Assembly (NCBI RefSeq): GCF_001277295.1
Contig: NZ_CP011456.1
Coordinates: forward strand, 1,240,001 to 1,304,000
Source of the DNA: Anabaena sp. WA102
Lineage (GTDB): Bacteria > Cyanobacteriota > Cyanobacteriia > Cyanobacteriales > Nostocaceae
DNA: 64,000 nt
Reading direction: 5' to 3'
The translations under genes were made by a program, and so were the position numbers. This document shows, piece by piece, positions 59,841-64,000 of the stretch (the stretch's first letter is position 1; each line of letters opens with the position of its first letter). The notes below the pieces were generated by a model, which worked only from the letters and a program-made list of their open reading frames with translations, did not search any database and was not told the DNA's origin.

Positions 59841-60653
59841 ATTAGACTGGGAATTCATTCCCAGGTGGGTTCTATTGTAATTTATCCTGAGTCCGCCTCA
59901 GAATGAATTCTGAGGCTAATAGCAAAAGTAAGCTAAAGCTAACTAACTAACTAAAGATGAAATTTTTCGGGAGCATTATCATCTTGATTATGTTCTTCCA
60001 AAGATGCAATTGTCGTAAAACCCTATAAGTAATTGGACAAAAATATTTACAGTCATTGCGAGGGAAGGGAAGCAATCACAACCCTTGTAATTGCTTCATT
60101 TCACTTCGTTCCATATGGCTAACGCCACGCAGCGCTTACGCAATGACATTGTGTAATTAATTCTGTCTCACTAAGTAGGTGGGCGTTAAAAATTGTCCTT
60201 GGGGCAAGGGAACAGGGAACAGGGAACAGGAAGAGAGTTTTGAGTGATTTTACTTTTCTTCACATACCTTTAAATTTTAATCAAACCGGAGTCCTATAGT
60301 TAGGAATAGGAGTCAAAAGCAAGAATTATGTTGAATATTTTCTATCTATGAATGATGATTTTTTCTTTGTCTAAGTCTCAAGTTTATTTAGTAGTTATTA
60401 GTTAAAATACTGATAATCAGGGTAACAATAATCTTCAGTTCTGATAGAAATGAGAGGTTATGAATTTATTGATTTTTCTAAATAAATTTATTGACGATTT
60501 TGCATATAATCAAAATATATCTGCTAAAGGTATTAAAGCTGGATTTTTATTTCCTGTTGGCATTGGTTGAGATAAATAACCAATAAGGATTTACGAGTAA
60601 GCCTAATTATGCCTAAAAAGACGACTACTCCCCATTAACGACCTGGAGACGAG
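59841..60653. other. repeat-rich intergenic region
   Basis: Contains a GGGAATTCATTCCC hairpin near 59848-59865, an AGAATGAATTCTGAGG hairpin near 59900, a GCCACGCAGCGCTTACGC-type repeat at about 60123-60140, and a degraded TAAGTAGGT MITE from 60172. No credible gene. The promoter of the receiver gene at 60654 lies at the right end. Confidence 0.5.
60172..60270 (+). mobile_element. MITE of the TAAGTAGGT family, truncated copy C
   Basis: Begins TAAGTAGGTGGGCGTTAAAA, follows copy B (63862) for about 30 bp and then again in TTTTACTTTTCTTCACA. In place of the GCAAAAGGCAAGAG section there is a GGGAACA heptamer array (60208-60231). The right inverted repeat is missing. Confidence 0.7.
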
Positions 60654-61121
60654 ATGTATCTAGCGCATTCATTCATGAGTGATGAGAAACGGCAACAACA
60701 TCAACAACATCAACAGCCTTTGATTTTAGTGGTAGAAAATCATGACGATAGTCTACTGCTGATGAGTTATACCCTTGAGTTACTTGGTTGTCAGTCTATT
60801 TGTCAAAAAGAAAGTTCAACAACAGTATTTATGGCTAAAGAACATCAACCTGATTTAATCTTATTGAATATTTTTTTACCCGGGATGAATGGACTAGATT
60901 TTATTCGGTATCTTAAGCAAGAATCGTTAACTTGTCATATTCCTGTGGTGGCTATGACGGTTTTAACTGATGCTGAATATAACAAACGGATGCTTGAAGC
61001 TGGTTTTGATGATTACATCGTTAAACCTTATATGATTGAGGAGTTGGCTGCAATTATCTACCGATTTCTAGGGAGGAAATTTGAGCTATGCTCGGTTTTA
61101 GAAGTGCAACAGATTCATTAA
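60654..61121 (+). CDS. receiver-domain protein with Asn at the phosphosite
   Basis: The 155-residue protein is a single receiver domain (22-145) after a His/Gln-rich head (QQHQQHQQ). Acidic pocket residues are N29/D31-D32, but the phosphoacceptor position in LILLNIFLPGMNG is N72 rather than Asp. T102 in AMTVLTD and K124 in IVKPY are kept. It cannot be phosphorylated in the normal way and may act as a pseudo-receiver. It converges on the two-gene receiver/kinase operon, with 3 bp between the stop codons. Confidence 0.85.
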   Translation: MYLAHSFMSDEKRQQHQQHQQPLILVVENHDDSLLLMSYTLELLGCQSICQKESSTTVFMAKEHQPDLILLNIFLPGMNGLDFIRYLKQESLTCHIPVVAMTVLTDAEYNKRMLEAGFDDYIVKPYMIEELAAIIYRFLGRKFELCSVLEVQQIH

Positions 61122-61124
61122 TAA

Positions 61125-62246
61125 TCATGCGGCAATTTTAGGAAGTTTGACTGTGAATATGCTGCCTTTACCGATTTCTGATGAAAGTTCTATTTCACCT
61201 CCGTGTGCTTCAATAATGCGGCTGCAAAGATGTAGTCCTAAACCACTACCTGATCTTTTATTTTTACCCTGACGAAAGCGCTCAAAAATAGTTTCTTGAT
61301 CTTCTGGTGCAATGCCATAACCTGTGTCTTGAACTTCGATGATGATGGTACTACTGCAATGATTAGCTGGGGATAAGGTTTCAAAAATGCGGATTTCTAT
61401 ACTGCCTGTATCCGTGAATTTGATGGCATTACCAATTAAGTTATGGAATACTCGTCTTAATTCTAAGCGATCGCCTTTAACTATGCCGCCATTATTGCCT
61501 GTTGGACTTAATTCGTGGGTATCTAATTTCAAAGTTAAGTTTTTCTCCAGTGCTAAGGTATTTAATTCACTTATGACCTCAGTAGCAATTGCGGTTAAGT
61601 TGCATGATTCAAAGTAGAGATTTTTTTGTCCAGCTTCAAAGCGGTAAACTTCTAGTAATGTATTTACCATTTCCAGGAGATTTTGATTGCTGCGAATCAT
61701 GATACTAATGGGTTGTTTCATTTCTGAAGGAATTTGTCCAAAGACTTCTTGCAGAAATAAATTCAGCACTCGATTAGCAGCTACTAGGGGAGTACGTAAA
61801 TCATGGGTAAGACGAGAAACAAAGTCTTCTCGCTGGAGGGTCATTTTGCGTTGTTCGTCAATACTGTGCTTTAATCTTAAGAGCGATCGCACTCTGGCTA
61901 ATAATTCTTCAATCTCAAAGGGTTTGCGAAGAAAATCATCAGCACCGATATCTAAACCTTCAACTACGCTAGCTTCAATACGGGCTGTCAGTAGTAAAAT
62001 CGGAATATAGTTGATTTCAGGATTATTCCGAATCCGTTGTGTAACTTCATAACCATTTATTTCTGGCATCATCACATCTAAGATAATCAAATCCGGTGGT
62101 GACTTAATGACTTTTTCTAAGGCTATTTTACCATCCATTGCTGAATCAATTTCATAGCCTTCGCTTTCTAAGATTGTCCGCATTAAAGTCAGATTATCTG
62201 GGACATCATCAACGCACAAAATTCGGAATTCTTTCAAGTTAGACAT
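61125..62246 (-). CDS. hybrid response regulator-histidine kinase
   Basis: The 373-residue protein has an N-terminal receiver (D13-D14, D57 in LIILDVMMPEING, T87, K108), then HisKA with H148 in RLTHDLRTPLVAA and a HATPase domain with NAIKFT, VQDTGYGIA and SGSGLGLHLCS. It has no membrane helix or sensor domain, so it likely relays a signal from another protein. It is 18 bp after the 62265 gene and in the same operon. The receiver is intact. Confidence 0.9.
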   Translation of the reverse strand: MSNLKEFRILCVDDVPDNLTLMRTILESEGYEIDSAMDGKIALEKVIKSPPDLIILDVMMPEINGYEVTQRIRNNPEINYIPILLLTARIEASVVEGLDIGADDFLRKPFEIEELLARVRSLLRLKHSIDEQRKMTLQREDFVSRLTHDLRTPLVAANRVLNLFLQEVFGQIPSEMKQPISIMIRSNQNLLEMVNTLLEVYRFEAGQKNLYFESCNLTAIATEVISELNTLALEKNLTLKLDTHELSPTGNNGGIVKGDRLELRRVFHNLIGNAIKFTDTGSIEIRIFETLSPANHCSSTIIIEVQDTGYGIAPEDQETIFERFRQGKNKRSGSGLGLHLCSRIIEAHGGEIELSSEIGKGSIFTVKLPKIAA

Positions 62247-62264
62247 ATTTAAGTTCTTGGTAAT

Positions 62265-63572
62265 CTACAATTTTAAGTGGGGATAATTGATTGCAGCCTT
62301 ATGAGGAGAATATACAGAATGAAAAGGATTTTGATGAGGACTAAAAACTACACTCCCTAAATCTGGTGCTAAATTTATTTTTCGTGGTAATTTTATTTTA
62401 AATATTGAACCTACCCCTAACTGACTTTCGATATCTATTTTTCCTCCCATGATGTCTACCAGTGAATCAATAATAGCTAAACCTAACCCTGTACCTGAAT
62501 ATTTACGACCAATACCTTGATCAATTTGGTGAAATGCTGCAAAAATTTTTTGAAAATCTTGAGAAGCAATACCAATCCCTGTATCCTTCACGGTTATTAT
62601 AACTTGATTTTGAGTTGTTTCTTGGATTTCTACCCAAATAGTCCCAGCCTCAGTAAACTTTACAGCATTGGAAAGTAAATTGATGACAATTTGTTGTAAC
62701 CGTACTGCATCATTAAATACTAATGTATTTTCTAGGTCTATTTTAACTAGCAAAGATAAATTTTTGGCTTCAGCTAAGGGACGAATTTTTGTAACCGCAT
62801 GACTCACAACTTTTGATAAATCCAATATTTCTGGCTTTAGTTCTAATTTCCCGGATTCTAGTTGAGAAAAATCCAGAATTTCATTAATTTTTAGCAGTAA
62901 ATCTTTGCCATTATTGAGAATTTTCTCTACCATGTCTAGTTGTTGATTTGTCAACTGACCAAATTTGGGACGTAAGAGAATTTGTGAAAACCCAATAATT
63001 GCATTCATGGGAGTTCTTAGTTCATGGGATATGGTGGCTAAAAATAGTGATTTGAAGCTAGATATTTCTAAGAGTTTAAAGTTTTGGTATTTAATATGTT
63101 GCTGTTGTGCTGTTAATTCTTTTTGCTGTAAAACTAGCTGTTCACGACTTTCTTTAAGCTCTTGGTTTGCTAAATCTAGCCGCATTTCAGCATGATGTAT
63201 ACGGATGGTACTGCGTAAGATTTGAGCTATGGTTTCTGGTGATAATCTAGACTTAAGAAAATACTCACTAGCACCTAATTTTAGCAACTCTCTGGCTATT
63301 TGTTCATTGTCTGAATCTATGAGAATTACTAGCGGAACTTTAATCCCTGAAGATTGTAATTTATGGATTAATGTGAAACTATCTTGATTTGGTAAGTGAT
63401 AGTTAAAAAATACGCAATCATAGTGATTATTGATGAGGGCAAAAAAGGCATGATTCCCATCTTTAACTTCATCAATTTCCATGCTAATAGCTGTTTGGGT
63501 CAGAGCTAGACTTACTATTGAGCCATTAGTCTGATCATCGTCTACAACTAAGATTTTCAGATTCTCTTCCAT
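62265..63572 (-). CDS. histidine kinase with Asn-substituted receiver
   Basis: A 435-residue protein: receiver-like domain (1-125) with D11-D12-D13 in VVDDDQTN but N57 in CVFFNYHLPNQ where Asp is expected; a coiled-coil linker (about 133-165); HisKA with the SHELRTPMNAI H-box; and a HATPase with NAVKFT, VKDTGIGIA and SGTGLGLAI. The kinase part is complete. It forms an operon with the 61125 kinase. Loss of the phosphoacceptor suggests that the receiver part controls the kinase by binding, not by phosphorylation. Confidence 0.88.
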   Translation of the reverse strand: MEENLKILVVDDDQTNGSIVSLALTQTAISMEIDEVKDGNHAFFALINNHYDCVFFNYHLPNQDSFTLIHKLQSSGIKVPLVILIDSDNEQIARELLKLGASEYFLKSRLSPETIAQILRSTIRIHHAEMRLDLANQELKESREQLVLQQKELTAQQQHIKYQNFKLLEISSFKSLFLATISHELRTPMNAIIGFSQILLRPKFGQLTNQQLDMVEKILNNGKDLLLKINEILDFSQLESGKLELKPEILDLSKVVSHAVTKIRPLAEAKNLSLLVKIDLENTLVFNDAVRLQQIVINLLSNAVKFTEAGTIWVEIQETTQNQVIITVKDTGIGIASQDFQKIFAAFHQIDQGIGRKYSGTGLGLAIIDSLVDIMGGKIDIESQLGVGSIFKIKLPRKINLAPDLGSVVFSPHQNPFHSVYSPHKAAINYPHLKL

Positions 63573-63861
63573 CGGTTTTTCTTCTGGCTGTCAAATACAG
63601 ATTTATATTCAGCATTTCTATTTTTACAGTTTCTAGATTATACAAATAATGAACACGATTTTCTGGTGAATGAGCAGATTTATTTCCAGGTAAAAGAAAT
63701 ACTTTATCCACTTAAAAACATTGTAAATTAGTAATTCATTAACTGTCCTCACCCATTAGTGAGAGTTGCATGGAAACATTATGTACCATTGGCTTAAGTG
63801 TTTTTATCTAAATATTGGTAATAATTGTCAGGTGAAAAATTATTTGCGTCACACATATAAA
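63573..63861. other. upstream region of the kinase operon, no gene
   Basis: AT-rich, presumably with the promoter of the 62265-61125 operon. No repeat or gene before the MITE. Confidence 0.5.
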
Positions 63862-63977
63862 TAAGTAGGTTGGCGTTGAAAATTGTCGTTATGGCAAGGC
63901 AAAAGGCAAGAGTGAAGAGGGTTTAGGCGATTTTACATTTCTTTACACAGTTTGGTTTTATTGTGTTCACCTACTTA
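63862..63977 (+). mobile_element. MITE of the TAAGTAGGT family, copy B
   Basis: The complete 116-bp element, TAAGTAGGTTGGCGTTGAAA to TTCACCTACTTA, non-coding. It is the reverse complement of copy A at 24435-24557 with one heptamer fewer. Confidence 0.85.
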
Positions 63978-64000
63978 CGTTTTTAACGTAGATATCAGGG

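Overview
The window comes from a filamentous, heterocyst-forming cyanobacterium of the Nostocales (Anabaena/Dolichospermum/Aphanizomenon type). The evidence is a PatB/CnfR nitrogen-fixation regulator beside a nif-type ferredoxin and a coxBAC oxidase operon, the fbp-zwf-opcA pentose phosphate cluster, sufR facing sufBCDS, ndhO, a CruG-like myxoxanthophyll glycosyltransferase, a PEP-CTERM protein, many GCGATCGC (HIP1) sites, low GC, Uma2 paralogues, and dense heptamer repeats and small palindromic elements. No rRNA, tRNA or CRISPR array was seen. The species cannot be fixed from the sequence alone.

Layout. 0-8 kb: Uma2 nucleases, a SWIM zinc-finger protein, an exported TPR protein, a YbjQ protein, and a SulP anion transporter followed by an exported beta-carbonic-anhydrase-like protein (probable inorganic carbon uptake). 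8-15.5 kb: an accessory island with hicBA, a decayed higBA, an 830-residue PD-(D/E)XK nuclease-like protein with a zinc ribbon, and a gene cut by a complete ISNCY-type element with a 9-bp target duplication. 15.6-21.6 kb: sufR and sufBCDS, with two SufR-type operators between them; sufD carries three repeat-derived inserts in its reading frame. 22-25.4 kb: GNAT acetyltransferase, degenerate histidine kinase, tsaC, and a tandemly duplicated pair (small protein plus retropepsin-like protease) in which one protease copy is destroyed by a MITE. 25.6-28.4 kb: a three-gene cassette of unknown function (winged-helix-like protein, Gly/Ala-rich membrane coiled-coil protein, GHDP-motif protein), the best candidate for an undescribed system.

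28.7-39.5 kb: a lipoprotein and a tandem-repeat acidic protein, ndhO, a 200-bp duplication of the cruG 3' end around a broken HNH gene, two inverted ~430-460-bp non-autonomous elements, cruG, an AAA ATPase, an amino acid permease, two tandem structured units (possible ncRNA), a complete IS1634-type element with a 6-bp target duplication, and a broken DUF4276 gene. 39.8-47.2 kb: Uma2, cox operon (coxB-coxA-coxC), fdxB and divergent patB, the arrangement known near the heterocyst cox2 operon. 47.5-53.5 kb: a beta-barrel-type exported protein, low-complexity arrays, a frameshifted branched-chain amino acid binding protein, a degenerate metallo-beta-lactamase-fold protein, hicBA, a KaiB-fold protein and pilT. 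54-59 kb: a membrane protein, then fbp-zwf-opcA without the tal gene known from Nostoc. 59.3-63.6 kb: a frameshifted PEP-CTERM protein and three receiver/histidine kinase proteins, two of which have Asn at the phosphoacceptor site. A MITE copy ends the window.

Working together: SulP plus carbonic anhydrase serve carbon supply; the suf operon makes Fe-S clusters under SufR control; fbp/zwf/opcA supply NADPH, and FdxB, PatB and the oxidase support nitrogen fixation in heterocysts. The rest is accessory DNA shaped by toxin-antitoxin modules, nucleases, two intact insertion sequences and several families of small repeats, which have broken at least five genes.
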